Shown here: positions 1 to 6,277 of the stretch, one piece after another
Layout: every line of letters begins with the position of its first letter
How positions within the stretch are numbered: the first letter of the stretch is position 1
Assembly: GCA_033791145.1 (NCBI GenBank)
Contig: JASJHH010000134.1
Location: 1 to 9,115 of the forward strand
Length of the DNA stretch: 9,115 nucleotides
Direction of reading: 5' to 3'
Source: JAALKW01 sp033791145
GTDB lineage: Bacteria; Pseudomonadota; Gammaproteobacteria; Legionellales; Legionellaceae
The notes under the pieces: model-generated
Told to the model about the DNA's origin: nothing
What the model saw: only the letters and a program-made list of their open reading frames with translations
The model's database searches: none
Made by a program: the position numbers and the translations under genes

Positions 1-93
1 GTTTCAAGTTTTTCATTAAGCTCTGATGATGGTGAGATTGATCAACATGCTGAAGCCGTGTGTAAAGCGTTTGAAGCCTATCAAGTTGATTGA
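1..93 (+). CDS. C-terminal fragment of an unrecognised protein
   Basis: Frame 1 is open from the first base to a TGA at 91-93 and gives 30 residues, ending in AEAVCKAFEAYQVD. The end is acidic and looks helical, like an ordinary soluble-protein C-terminus. I do not recognise the family, and the start lies outside the window. In support, the frame ends just before a REP-like inverted repeat, which typically sits past gene ends, and the next gene is convergent. Thirty open codons alone are weak evidence, so this may be a chance frame. Confidence 0.4.
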   Translation, partial: VSSFSLSSDDGEIDQHAEAVCKAFEAYQVD

Positions 94-127
94 TACTTTG
101 CGTCAATTGGTGATTCAGTGGGGGCTT

Positions 128-230
128 GAACGTAGGGGGTCGAACGTAGGGGGTCAAATCTATTGTTTAATAAATTGATTACCTTCCCCAAAAAGTTTTA
201 TTTATTAAACAACAGATCTGACCCCGTAGA
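128..230. repeat. REP-like inverted repeat with tandem 14-mer
   Basis: The 14-mer gaacgtagggggtc occurs twice in tandem (128-141 and 142-155). The second copy begins a long imperfect inverted repeat: 150-174 pairs with 201-225 over 25 positions with two mismatches, including a perfect 12-bp inner stem (163-174 with 201-212), around a 26-base loop. The outer ends read GGGGTC and GACCCC. This architecture is typical of REP/BIME or small MITE-like sequences mobilised by REP-associated tyrosine transposases (RAYT). It lies between a rightward gene end and the leftward gene at 236-700, so it may also act as a bidirectional terminator or mRNA stabiliser. No RAYT gene is in the window. Confidence 0.75.
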
Positions 231-235
231 GTGCT

Positions 236-700
236 CTACTGATAACATTTTACTGTAACCTCATTTAAGAGTTCGGTGCCACAGATGCAAGAGATATCGC
301 CGTTATTTTTAGGAGTATATTTTATTGGAGCAACATAAGAGCCTGTACACTGAATGTAGATAGGCTCACCTGGGTTGGGCGTAATTTTCCGATAATTTCC
401 ACCCGCAGCAATGTCGGCGCCTTGATTAGAGTCCTGACTCATACTACCTATCGTCTTAATCGTAATGAGCGGGGTTGATGAGTAAGAGCTAGGCAGGCTG
501 TTGTTGTATACCTTGTAGGTCTGATTTCCTGTTTTCTTCTTAATCGTATTGGAGAGGATTAATGAAGAGCTAGCCAGGCTGTTGTTGTATACCTTGTAGG
601 TCTGATTTCCTGTGCCGCTATTCGCTGATGAAGCGAAAAGAAGGAAGAGTAGAGTAAAACTGAGCGGTATTAATAGGCATTTGTTTTTCGTGAAACTCAT
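236..700 (-). CDS. Small secreted cysteine-containing protein with internal duplication
   Basis: This 154-residue protein is of no family I recognise. Residues 1-28 form a Sec signal peptide: basic MSFTKNK, a hydrophobic core at about 8-22, and a likely signal peptidase I site after ANS (about 28). There is no lipobox cysteine at the cleavage site, so a periplasmic or secreted product is expected. The mature part opens with two copies of TGNQTYKVYNNSL (30-42 and 57-69), which belong to a roughly 27-residue tandem unit rich in Ser/Thr/Asn. The C-terminal third carries four cysteines (118, 138, 140, 152) that could form two disulfides after export. The start is well supported, with AGGAG six bases upstream of ATG. 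The gene stands alone: ylqF lies upstream on the same strand about 170 bases away, and a REP-like repeat directly follows the stop codon. Confidence 0.75.
   Translation of the reverse strand: MSFTKNKCLLIPLSFTLLFLLFASSANSGTGNQTYKVYNNSLASSSLILSNTIKKKTGNQTYKVYNNSLPSSYSSTPLITIKTIGSMSQDSNQGADIAAGGNYRKITPNPGEPIYIQCTGSYVAPIKYTPKNNGDISCICGTELLNEVTVKCYQ
455..613 (-). repeat. Tandem duplication inside the secreted-protein gene
   Basis: Bases 484-532 and 565-613 are 49-bp copies differing at one position, with a period of 81 bp (27 codons). The similarity continues more weakly to the left: cttaatcgta starts both units, at 455 and 539. The whole unit is therefore about 75-80 bp and was duplicated in frame. 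One half stayed nearly identical while the other diverged and gained small indels. A unit of this kind can expand or contract by slippage or recombination without breaking the frame. Confidence 0.85.
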
Positions 701-726
701 CGTTTTCTCCTATAAACTCAAACATG

Positions 727-751
727 ATCATAAAGGTAACACCCAGTGTTA
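727..751 (-). promoter_or_regulatory. Possible promoter and small inverted repeat before the secreted-protein gene
   Basis: On the minus strand a TATGAT -10-like hexamer lies at 727-732, about 27 bases upstream of the start codon. Just upstream is a perfect inverted repeat, TAACAC-CCA-GTGTTA (737-751), placed in the -10/-35 spacer where a repressor could bind. No good -35 hexamer is seen at normal spacing, so the promoter call is weak. Confidence 0.25.
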
Positions 752-815
752 AGTTAAGGCTTATTTGATATGTTAGTCTAATATCTGCAGCAATTCCAGT
801 TTAGAAAAAACGCAA

Positions 816-836
816 ACGCAGGGGGTCAAAGGGGTC
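816..836. repeat. REP-like half site downstream of ylqF
   Basis: The 13-mer acgcagggggtca (816-828) is followed by a second GGGGTCT (831-837 region). It matches the G-rich end of the inverted repeat at 128-230 and is identical to 1868-1880 on the other side of ylqF. It sits in the gap between the ylqF stop and the start of the secreted-protein gene. No long inverted partner is seen here, so it is a solitary or degenerate REP end. Confidence 0.5.
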
Positions 837-872
837 TCATGTTAATGGCACTAAGTTTAGAGTGTAGCCACA

Positions 873-1802
873 TCATTTATTTTTTCGCCCTCTGCCTCGT
901 GCTAATTTCTTCGCTTCACGGGCAGCAATTTTCTTTACTTCTATCTCAGAAAAATGTGCATTTTCTTTTTCTATGTTTTCTGGCATTTCAAAGGTAATGG
1001 CACCTAATATTTTACCTCGTATTTCATTGATTAAAATAACCGAAGCTTTATGCATATCAACATGACCACCGCTACGGACACAACCACGCTTACGACCAAT
1101 AGCTGCAATTAAATCTTCTTCGCCCATAGGCTTTTCTTCCAGTTTATAACGCTCCATTAAGCGTTCCGGATAGGTTTCAAGTAAGTATTCTGCTGCAAAG
1201 TAGGCAATATCATCGTAATCAAAGGCAGTATCTTTAACAGCCCCCGAAACAGCTAAACGATAACCACTATTTTCATTGGTAATTTTGGGCCACAACATAC
1301 CTGGTGTATCAAAAAGGTATAAATTATCTTCTAAACGAAAGCACTGCTGCCCTTTAGTTACCGCAGGTTCATTTCCTACCTTCGCTTTAGCTTTTCCAAC
1401 AAGTGTATTAATTAACGTGGATTTCCCTACGTTAGGTATACCCATAATTACTGCATTAATTTGCTTTCCATTATCATCTTTATTTGGCACTAATTTTTTT
1501 ATTAATGCTGGAATCATTTTTGCTATTGTATCGTTTTCGGTGGTTAAGGCAATTGCTTTAACATTATGCTGCGATTCGAAATGTTCAAGCCAAATCTTTG
1601 TTTTATCGGGATCAGCTAAATCACTTTTATTAAGAATTTTAATTAGCGGTTTATCACCTCTAATCTTAGTGATCATGGGGTTTTCACTGCTAAAAGGTAA
1701 GCGGGCATCACACACTTCTATTATCACATCTATTTGCGGTAGAATTTCTTTGATTTCTTTTTGCGCTTTGTGCATATGGCCAGGAAACCAGTTAATTTCC
1801 AT
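873..1802 (-). CDS. ylqF: Ribosome biogenesis GTPase YlqF/RbgA
   Basis: This is a cytoplasmic circularly permuted GTPase of the YlqF/RbgA family, which acts in late assembly of the large ribosomal subunit. The motifs run in the permuted order: G4 NKSD at 58-61, a G5-like ALTTEN near 85-90, G1 GIPNVGKST at 121-129, the G2 threonine near 149, and G3 DTPG at 165-168. The N-terminal WFPGHM (5-10) carries the His9 that serves as the catalytic histidine in Bacillus RbgA. The C-terminal region (about 225-309) ends in a strongly basic tail (KKLARGRGRKNK), consistent with rRNA binding. The length of 309 residues is slightly above the roughly 282 of Bacillus. The start is fixed by AGGAG five bases upstream and by the conserved N-terminus. 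It is a single-gene unit, divergent from the membrane protein at 1991. Confidence 0.95.
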   Translation of the reverse strand: MEINWFPGHMHKAQKEIKEILPQIDVIIEVCDARLPFSSENPMITKIRGDKPLIKILNKSDLADPDKTKIWLEHFESQHNVKAIALTTENDTIAKMIPALIKKLVPNKDDNGKQINAVIMGIPNVGKSTLINTLVGKAKAKVGNEPAVTKGQQCFRLEDNLYLFDTPGMLWPKITNENSGYRLAVSGAVKDTAFDYDDIAYFAAEYLLETYPERLMERYKLEEKPMGEEDLIAAIGRKRGCVRSGGHVDMHKASVILINEIRGKILGAITFEMPENIEKENAHFSEIEVKKIAAREAKKLARGRGRKNK

Positions 1803-1838
1803 GATAACTCCTAATTGGCAACAAATTCTAAGATGTGC

Positions 1839-1847
1839 ATTTTAGCA
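1839..1847 (-). promoter_or_regulatory. Candidate extended -10 promoter of ylqF
   Basis: Read on the minus strand, TGCTAAAAT (1839-1847) matches an extended -10 element (TGn followed by a TATAAT-like hexamer), about 37 bases upstream of the ylqF start codon. A -35 box is poor, as is usual for extended -10 promoters. A small inverted repeat, TACCC-T-GGGTA (1853-1863), lies directly upstream. This call rests on motif reading only. Confidence 0.35.
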
Positions 1848-1867
1848 AGGTTTACCCTGGGTACAAA

Positions 1868-1880
1868 ACGCAGGGGGTCA
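1868..1880. repeat. REP-like half site upstream of ylqF
   Basis: The sequence acgcagggggtca is identical, and in the same orientation, to 816-828, so the ylqF gene is bracketed by direct copies. It lies in the divergent gap between ylqF and the membrane protein gene. The core GGGGTC is shared with the repeats at 128-230 and, as its complement, 3511-3536. Confidence 0.5.
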
Positions 1881-1990
1881 CCCATTAGGTTCATGTTGAT
1901 TCTTCGTGGCACCGTAGCACCGTAGTTGAAGAAAAATCAGCTAGACTCAGATAGAAACCAATTTTTATTTAAAATAAAGGAATATATTTA

Positions 1991-3484
1991 ATGCATAGTT
2001 TTAATCAAATAAGATTAGTTGGTTTTTTGGCGTTTGTGTTGCATTTATTTGTTATTCAATTTCCATTCGTTAATTTAGAATGGGTATTCTCTGATGCCGC
2101 TCAAAATTTTGCATCGGGTGACATAGATTATATGGACACCTATTTAGCCTATCAAGCAAACACTTTTGGAGTGCCAATACTCGCAGCACTACTATCGAAG
2201 ATACTTCCAATAATTCCCGTTGAACTTATCCCCAGATTATTAGCTGCTACAAGTTTTCTTTTGCTTGCTGAAGCATTACTTCGAATAAATCATATTATTA
2301 ATAAAGACAAGGCAACGTTATTGCTCGTTATTTTGGTTTTTTTAAACCCCCTTATTTGGACGTTCGGTGGGCGAGGAACGGCTGATTTGTTTCCAGCAAG
2401 CGTAGGTATTCTCGGTGTTTCTTTTTTCTTTGAATCCATCTCGATTTACTCACGGAAAGGAATTCTCTCTCTCTTTTTAATTAGTGTTTCCATCATATTG
2501 AAGTATCATGCTGTTTTTTTTGTTCCTATTATATTCATTGAATTTTTTATCCGACAAAATCTAACGATTAGTGAAAAAATAAAACAGTCTTTTCTTATCG
2601 GGACGTTGATTTTTATTCTACCGTTACTGTATATCATATTAGTTAAGTATCAATATGGATTTTGGTTTGTTCCTGAGAAGCAACAGAGTGTAGTTAATTT
2701 AACAGGGAAAGATTTCTTAAGTAATTTTGTTGGATATGCTGGGTATTTAATGCTTTTATTAATGCCATTTTCATTGCTTAAAATTTGGGGTGTTTTTTCT
2801 GAAATTAAAAAACCTTTCGTTTTATTCGCTATAATATTAGGGGTTTTTATTGTAGGCTACTTAGGCATAAAATCACAAGAAGAAATGAATTTTGGCCCTT
2901 TAGACCGTTTTTTAAGTGAGAGGTTTATTGGCGGCTGTTTTACGGTTTTATCACTGTGGACTGGCGTCCTTTTATATTCAGCATATGCTAGTTATAACAA
3001 GCAATCAGCGCAACGTTATATGGCATCAATTATTGTAGGCGTATTAACTTTTATTTTAATACTATCCCTAGCTAGACCCACTCAAAGATATTTAATGTTC
3101 ATATTACCTTTATCCTATTTTTTTGTTATCTCTATGGATATTTATCGATATAAATTTCTAGTCTACTTGGGAATCTTGATGTGCATTTTTACAAACCTTT
3201 ATATTTTAAGCAGTCAATACGTACAAGGAGATGCAGCTAAAAAAATGCTTTTTGCGCTAGAGCAAAAAGGGCTGGTTCAAGTAACTAAGCCAACTAGAAT
3301 TAATGGGCACGTAGGTAAAGCTTTCTTTCAATACCGTTCACATCCAAAAGAGTATATGGTTTTTGATGGAGCAAATCCAAAAGCGTTATTTTCTGTAACA
3401 AGCAGTATGTTGTTGAGTCATAAAACGTATTCATTAATTCCATTTGATAAAAATCATCTCAGGGTCGGGGCCAGGGCCCCGTAG
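1991..3484 (+). CDS. Polytopic membrane protein, GT-C glycosyltransferase-like
   Basis: This 497-residue inner-membrane protein has about 11-13 predicted hydrophobic segments (roughly 8-26, 61-98, 107-124, 135-153, 158-186, 200-217, 247-265, 277-293, 313-332, 344-382, 388-406), followed by a soluble tail of about 90 residues. The layout fits GT-C enzymes (PMT/ArnT-like), which move sugars from lipid-linked donors outside the membrane. An acidic residue in the first outer loop (D35 in VFSDAAQNF), a GRGTAD stretch near 127-132 and RPTQRYLMF near 362-370 resemble such proteins, but I cannot assign a substrate. The start has AAGGA nine bases upstream. The final residues (about RVGARAP) are encoded by a GC-rich repeat hairpin that supplies the stop codon, so the native C-terminus may have been replaced. 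It has no sugar-pathway neighbours. Confidence 0.7.
   Translation: MHSFNQIRLVGFLAFVLHLFVIQFPFVNLEWVFSDAAQNFASGDIDYMDTYLAYQANTFGVPILAALLSKILPIIPVELIPRLLAATSFLLLAEALLRINHIINKDKATLLLVILVFLNPLIWTFGGRGTADLFPASVGILGVSFFFESISIYSRKGILSLFLISVSIILKYHAVFFVPIIFIEFFIRQNLTISEKIKQSFLIGTLIFILPLLYIILVKYQYGFWFVPEKQQSVVNLTGKDFLSNFVGYAGYLMLLLMPFSLLKIWGVFSEIKKPFVLFAIILGVFIVGYLGIKSQEEMNFGPLDRFLSERFIGGCFTVLSLWTGVLLYSAYASYNKQSAQRYMASIIVGVLTFILILSLARPTQRYLMFILPLSYFFVISMDIYRYKFLVYLGILMCIFTNLYILSSQYVQGDAAKKMLFALEQKGLVQVTKPTRINGHVGKAFFQYRSHPKEYMVFDGANPKALFSVTSSMLLSHKTYSLIPFDKNHLRVGARAP
3466..3481. repeat. GC-rich perfect hairpin at the end of the membrane-protein gene
   Basis: CGGGGCC-AG-GGCCCCG forms a perfect 7-bp stem made only of G:C pairs, in very AT-rich surroundings. 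It overlaps the last codons of the gene at 1991-3484 and ends where the TAG stop begins. It lies 29 bases before the REP-like copy at 3511-3536 and probably belongs to the same repeat insertion. It could slow or end transcription, although no U-tract follows. Confidence 0.6.
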
Positions 3485-3510
3485 GTTCACACTCAAAGAA
3501 ATTCTTATTG

Positions 3511-3536
3511 TTAAACAACAGATCTGACCCCGTAGA
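3511..3536. repeat. REP-like repeat, second copy
   Basis: These 26 bases are identical to 205-230 in the same orientation, ending in GACCCCGTAGA. As at the first copy, the element lies between two convergent genes (membrane protein and AAA+ ATPase). The left inverted arm seen at 128-174 is absent here; the GC-rich hairpin at 3466-3481 takes its place. This is strong evidence for a dispersed repeat family. Confidence 0.75.
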
Positions 3537-3556
3537 CTGATCGGAGAAAGAGTCGT

Positions 3557-4798
3557 TTACAACCATAAATTAGATATAGGCACAGCCCATAATTTTTCTC
3601 CAAAGGGGACAATATCATGTCCTCGGTATAAAACAATCCCGCAAACAAAGTCATCACCTGTTAAATTTTGTAGCGTCTCTAAACCTTTAAAATCAGACTT
3701 ATCAACCCGATCTCGGTTTTTAACCTCAATAGCAGCAAGCCTACCGTCTGTTTGTTCCAATACAAAATCAACTTCTTTGTTATCACTCGTTCTAAAATGA
3801 AATAACTCAAGTTTGTTATCATTCGTAATAAGTTTTAAAAGTTCTGTAGCGACAAAATTTTCTAAAACATGTCCAAAGAGCTCGGGTCTGTTTTTTATTA
3901 AATCAGATAAATTATATTGCAAAAGATGGCAAAGTAGTAAAGTATCTATGATGTAACCCTTAGGGGACTTAACCAGGCGTTTCCCAATATTACGGTACCA
4001 TGGACTAATTTCAAACGTTAAAAAAAGCATTTTTAAAAGCGCTTTATAATTTCTTTGGGTGACAGGATTAAGTCCTGCATCACGAGCAATATTGGCATCA
4101 TTCATGAGTCCACCTGCACGGTTTGCGAGGATACGAAGTAAATTGGGCACAGCACTTAATTTTTCAATTTCTGCAAGTGCGCGTACGTCTCTTTGTAAAA
4201 TGGTTGTAATATAAGCATCAAACCAATGCGTGCGCTCATCTGGTTTTGCTCCTGATATTTCAGGAAAAGTTGCACGTTCTATTATATTGATTAGTTTTTG
4301 TTGATGGGCGCCTTGTTCAAAATTTTGATTGAAAAGTCTTTTGATAAAATCGCCTGAGCCACCAACTGCCTCTGCACTTGAAAGTGGATAAAGCGTCATA
4401 ACACTCATTCGACCAACGAGTGGATTAGACAACTTTGGTAGGGCCATAATATTGGCAGAGCCTGTTAATAAGAAAAGTCCGTGTAATTTTTTTTCGCGTG
4501 CTTGTCTTAACTCATCAACAACAATTTTAAGACATCGAAATATTTCTGGTACAAGTTGAACTTCATCAATAATCAAAGCGCCTGTTCTTTCTTTCAGATA
4601 AGTCTCTGGAGAATTAACAGCTGCCGATATTTGAGTTGTACTGTCAAAAGTTACATATTCTGCGGGAAAATCTTTCTTAGATAGCTCTTGAACCAATGTA
4701 CTCTTGCCCGCTTGACGGGGGCCATTTAGATAAACAATTGGACTAAACTTTAAGGATTGTAGAAGCTTACTTTTTATCAGTCTATTAATATGGTCCAT
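3557..4798 (-). CDS. AAA+ ATPase with DUF4143 domain (COG1373 type)
   Basis: This is a 413-residue cytoplasmic ATPase of the AAA_14/DUF4143 group, for which I know no settled function. The N-terminal AAA+ part (about 17-150) shows Walker A GPRQAGKST (26-34), Walker B LIIDE (75-79), a sensor-1-like LLTGSAN (110-116) and R130 as a possible arginine finger. A helical, winged-helix-like middle follows (about 200-290). The C-terminal part (about 300-400) has ELFHFRTSDNKEVDFVL and AIEVKNRD: D344 and E358-x-K360 in the spacing of a PD-(D/E)xK nuclease-like fold, with an upstream glutamate near 313. All motifs look intact and the length is normal. The start codon is preceded only by a weak AAGAG. The gene is a single unit with its own promoter inside a 17-bp inverted repeat. 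Such genes are patchily distributed, which suggests horizontal transfer. Confidence 0.88.
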   Translation of the reverse strand: MDHINRLIKSKLLQSLKFSPIVYLNGPRQAGKSTLVQELSKKDFPAEYVTFDSTTQISAAVNSPETYLKERTGALIIDEVQLVPEIFRCLKIVVDELRQAREKKLHGLFLLTGSANIMALPKLSNPLVGRMSVMTLYPLSSAEAVGGSGDFIKRLFNQNFEQGAHQQKLINIIERATFPEISGAKPDERTHWFDAYITTILQRDVRALAEIEKLSAVPNLLRILANRAGGLMNDANIARDAGLNPVTQRNYKALLKMLFLTFEISPWYRNIGKRLVKSPKGYIIDTLLLCHLLQYNLSDLIKNRPELFGHVLENFVATELLKLITNDNKLELFHFRTSDNKEVDFVLEQTDGRLAAIEVKNRDRVDKSDFKGLETLQNLTGDDFVCGIVLYRGHDIVPFGEKLWAVPISNLWL

Positions 4799-4806
4799 AG
4801 CAAATC

Positions 4807-4865
4807 TCTTGCAAATATAAAAGCTGTATTTTTAAATTATAAATCAAACTTTTATATTTGCAAGA
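4807..4865. promoter_or_regulatory. Promoter of the AAA+ gene within a perfect 17-bp inverted repeat
   Basis: Arm 4807-4823 (t + CTTGCAAATATAAAAG) is the exact reverse complement of 4849-4865, separated by 25 bases. On the minus strand the repeat contains TTGCAA (4858-4863), a 16-base spacer and a consensus TATAAT (4836-4841), a good sigma-70 promoter for the AAA+ gene. One arm overlaps the -35 box; the other falls just past the expected start of transcription near 4829 and ends 8 bases before the start codon. This geometry suits a dimeric repressor or autoregulation. A weaker rightward pair, TTTAAA (4831-4836) with TATATT (4853-4858), could also fire towards the aminotransferase gene. Confidence 0.6.
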
Positions 4866-4876
4866 AAATTATAGAA

Positions 4877-4995
4877 GTTACGGGGTCGGAGGTTTTCTTA
4901 AATTTGAAATTAAGGTTTCTCCACACACACGCTTGACGGCCCCCATTTAAGCGTTTACTTTTAATTTAAACTAAGTAAACCAGTTACGGGGGGAG
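4877..4995. repeat. Repeat-rich intergenic block before the aminotransferase gene
   Basis: The 9-mer GTTACGGGG occurs at 4877-4885 and 4983-4991, bracketing the block as direct repeats. Inside, GGAG..CTTAA at 4888-4901 is mirrored imperfectly by TTAAG..CTCC at about 4910-4922. A second inverted repeat is GTTTACTT (4953-4960) with AAGTAAAC (4973-4980), flanked by CCCCC (4940-4944) and GGGGGG (4988-4993). The C/G-tipped imperfect stems resemble REP elements like those elsewhere in the window, though the primary sequence is diverged. The block probably represents a decayed MITE-like insertion that now supplies the aminotransferase leader and Shine-Dalgarno sequence. Confidence 0.45.
4940..4993 (+). 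promoter_or_regulatory. Leader stem-loop covering the aminotransferase Shine-Dalgarno
   Basis: CCCCC (4940-4944) can pair with GGGGGG (4988-4993), and GTTTACTT (4953-4960) pairs perfectly with AAGTAAAC (4973-4980), with internal loops of 7-8 bases between and a 12-base terminal loop. The G-run is the Shine-Dalgarno region immediately before ATG at 4997, so pairing would hide it. An alternative reading is a promoter with TTGACG at 4933-4938 and TACTTT at 4956-4961. Transcripts starting there would lack the left arm, and the inverted repeat would then act only as DNA. Confidence 0.4.
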
Positions 4996-4996
4996 A

Positions 4997-6277
4997 ATGA
5001 AATTATCCAGTAAAAAACTTCAGTCCATGCGTGAAATTTATCTTCCCAAAGCTGTCTTTCAACTGACAACGATTGCTGTGAGCAAAGCAAAAGGTGCGCG
5101 TGTATGGGATAATGAAGGTAAAGAATATATCGATTTTGTTGGAGGAATAGGGTGTGTTAATGCAGGACACTGCCCGGATGAAGTCGTCAGCGCAATTCAA
5201 GCGCAAGCGGAAAAATACATTCAGCCTTCAATTAATGTATTTAATTACCAGCCCTACCTTGAGCTTGCGCAAACGCTTTGCCAAATAACACCAGGAGAAG
5301 ATGAGAAGCAGGCCGCTCTCTTTAACTCGGGTGCTGAGGCGGTCGAGAATGCAATTAAAATAGCACGTTATGCCACAAAACGTTCAGCTGTCATTTGCTT
5401 TGATTTAGCTTTTCATGGCCGAACCTTATTAGCCATGAGTCTTACAAGCAAGACAAAACCTTATAAATACGGGTATGGGCCATATGCGCCAGAAATTTAT
5501 CGCGTGCCACATCCAGCGATTACTCCCGTAAAAGACCATGCTGCTTATTGGGAACATATTTTTAGTAGTTACGTTCCAGCAGAAGAGGTTGCTGCCATTA
5601 TCTTTGAACCGGAGTTAGGGGAGGGGGGATTTATCCCCATGCCAACTGCGTTTGTCGAACACTTACGATCATTATGTACTGAACGAGGAATCCTGATGAT
5701 TGCGGATGAAATTCAGACAGGATTTTGTCGGACAGGAAAAATGTTTGCAATGGAGCATTTTAACGTTGCACCTGATCTGATGGCTCTAGGTAAATCCATT
5801 GCATCAGGTATGCCCTTGGCTGCGGTCGTGGGGGAAAAACAGCTCATGAATGCTTCCCACGTGGGTGGCATCGGGGGAACCTTTTGCGGAAACCCTTTGG
5901 CTTGTGCTGCCGCATTAGCAACGATCTCTATTTATAAAAAACAACGTCTAGCGGAGCGCGCTGTCAAAATTGGCAATCAAACCAAAGTTTTTTTTGAATA
6001 TATAAAAGAAAAATATCATTGTATTGGTAGTATTCGTGGTTTAGGGGCGATGATAGGTATTGAATTTGTCGATTCAACAGGCAGACCAGATGCCGAATTA
6101 TTACATCAGGTTATGACGCTTGCTTTAAAAAATGGCGTTATTCTGATGTCTTCAGGCCTGCATGGTAATGTTTTGAGAACGTTAATGCCATTAGTGATTA
6201 CAGACAAAGAATTAACACGAGCTTTTCAAGCGATTGAAAAAGCGATTCAAACCCTCATAGAGGCACAATCAAGTTAG
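4997..6277 (+). CDS. gabT: 4-aminobutyrate aminotransferase-like, class III PLP enzyme
   Basis: This cytoplasmic PLP enzyme is expected to transfer the amino group of GABA (or a similar omega-amino acid) to 2-oxoglutarate, giving succinic semialdehyde and glutamate. It matches E. coli GabT in length (426) and colinearly from the N-terminus, including RVWDNEGKEYIDFVGGI. Visible residues are the phosphate-binding NSGAEAVENA (110-119), FHGRT with R142, E204/E209 in EPELGEGGF, D237 in ADEIQTG, the Schiff-base lysine K266 in LGKSIASG, T295, and R394 in NVLRTLMPL. The usual EPVQGEGG reads EPELGEGG here, so specificity could differ (5-aminovalerate or another amine). The chosen ATG has a G-rich Shine-Dalgarno unusually close (GGAG one base away); an internal ATG at 5027 has none. 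No gabD or transporter gene is adjacent. Confidence 0.88.
   Translation: MKLSSKKLQSMREIYLPKAVFQLTTIAVSKAKGARVWDNEGKEYIDFVGGIGCVNAGHCPDEVVSAIQAQAEKYIQPSINVFNYQPYLELAQTLCQITPGEDEKQAALFNSGAEAVENAIKIARYATKRSAVICFDLAFHGRTLLAMSLTSKTKPYKYGYGPYAPEIYRVPHPAITPVKDHAAYWEHIFSSYVPAEEVAAIIFEPELGEGGFIPMPTAFVEHLRSLCTERGILMIADEIQTGFCRTGKMFAMEHFNVAPDLMALGKSIASGMPLAAVVGEKQLMNASHVGGIGGTFCGNPLACAAALATISIYKKQRLAERAVKIGNQTKVFFEYIKEKYHCIGSIRGLGAMIGIEFVDSTGRPDAELLHQVMTLALKNGVILMSSGLHGNVLRTLMPLVITDKELTRAFQAIEKAIQTLIEAQSS

Noticed and set aside
128..155. Tandem 14-mer as a CRISPR or iteron array
   Set aside because: There are only two copies with no spacers and no cas or replication genes; it is better explained as a doubled REP end.
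1276..1845. 189-residue plus-strand open frame opposite ylqF
   Set aside because: It is antisense to a well-supported GTPase gene, its hydrophobicity reflects the complement of conserved codons, and it has no recognisable motifs.
1908..1925. Short tandem gcaccgta pair upstream of the membrane-protein gene
   Set aside because: Two 8-base units alone do not support a binding site or repeat element.
5003..5206. 67-residue minus-strand open frame inside gabT
   Set aside because: It lies opposite the conserved GabT N-terminus, with no ribosome-binding site or family resemblance.
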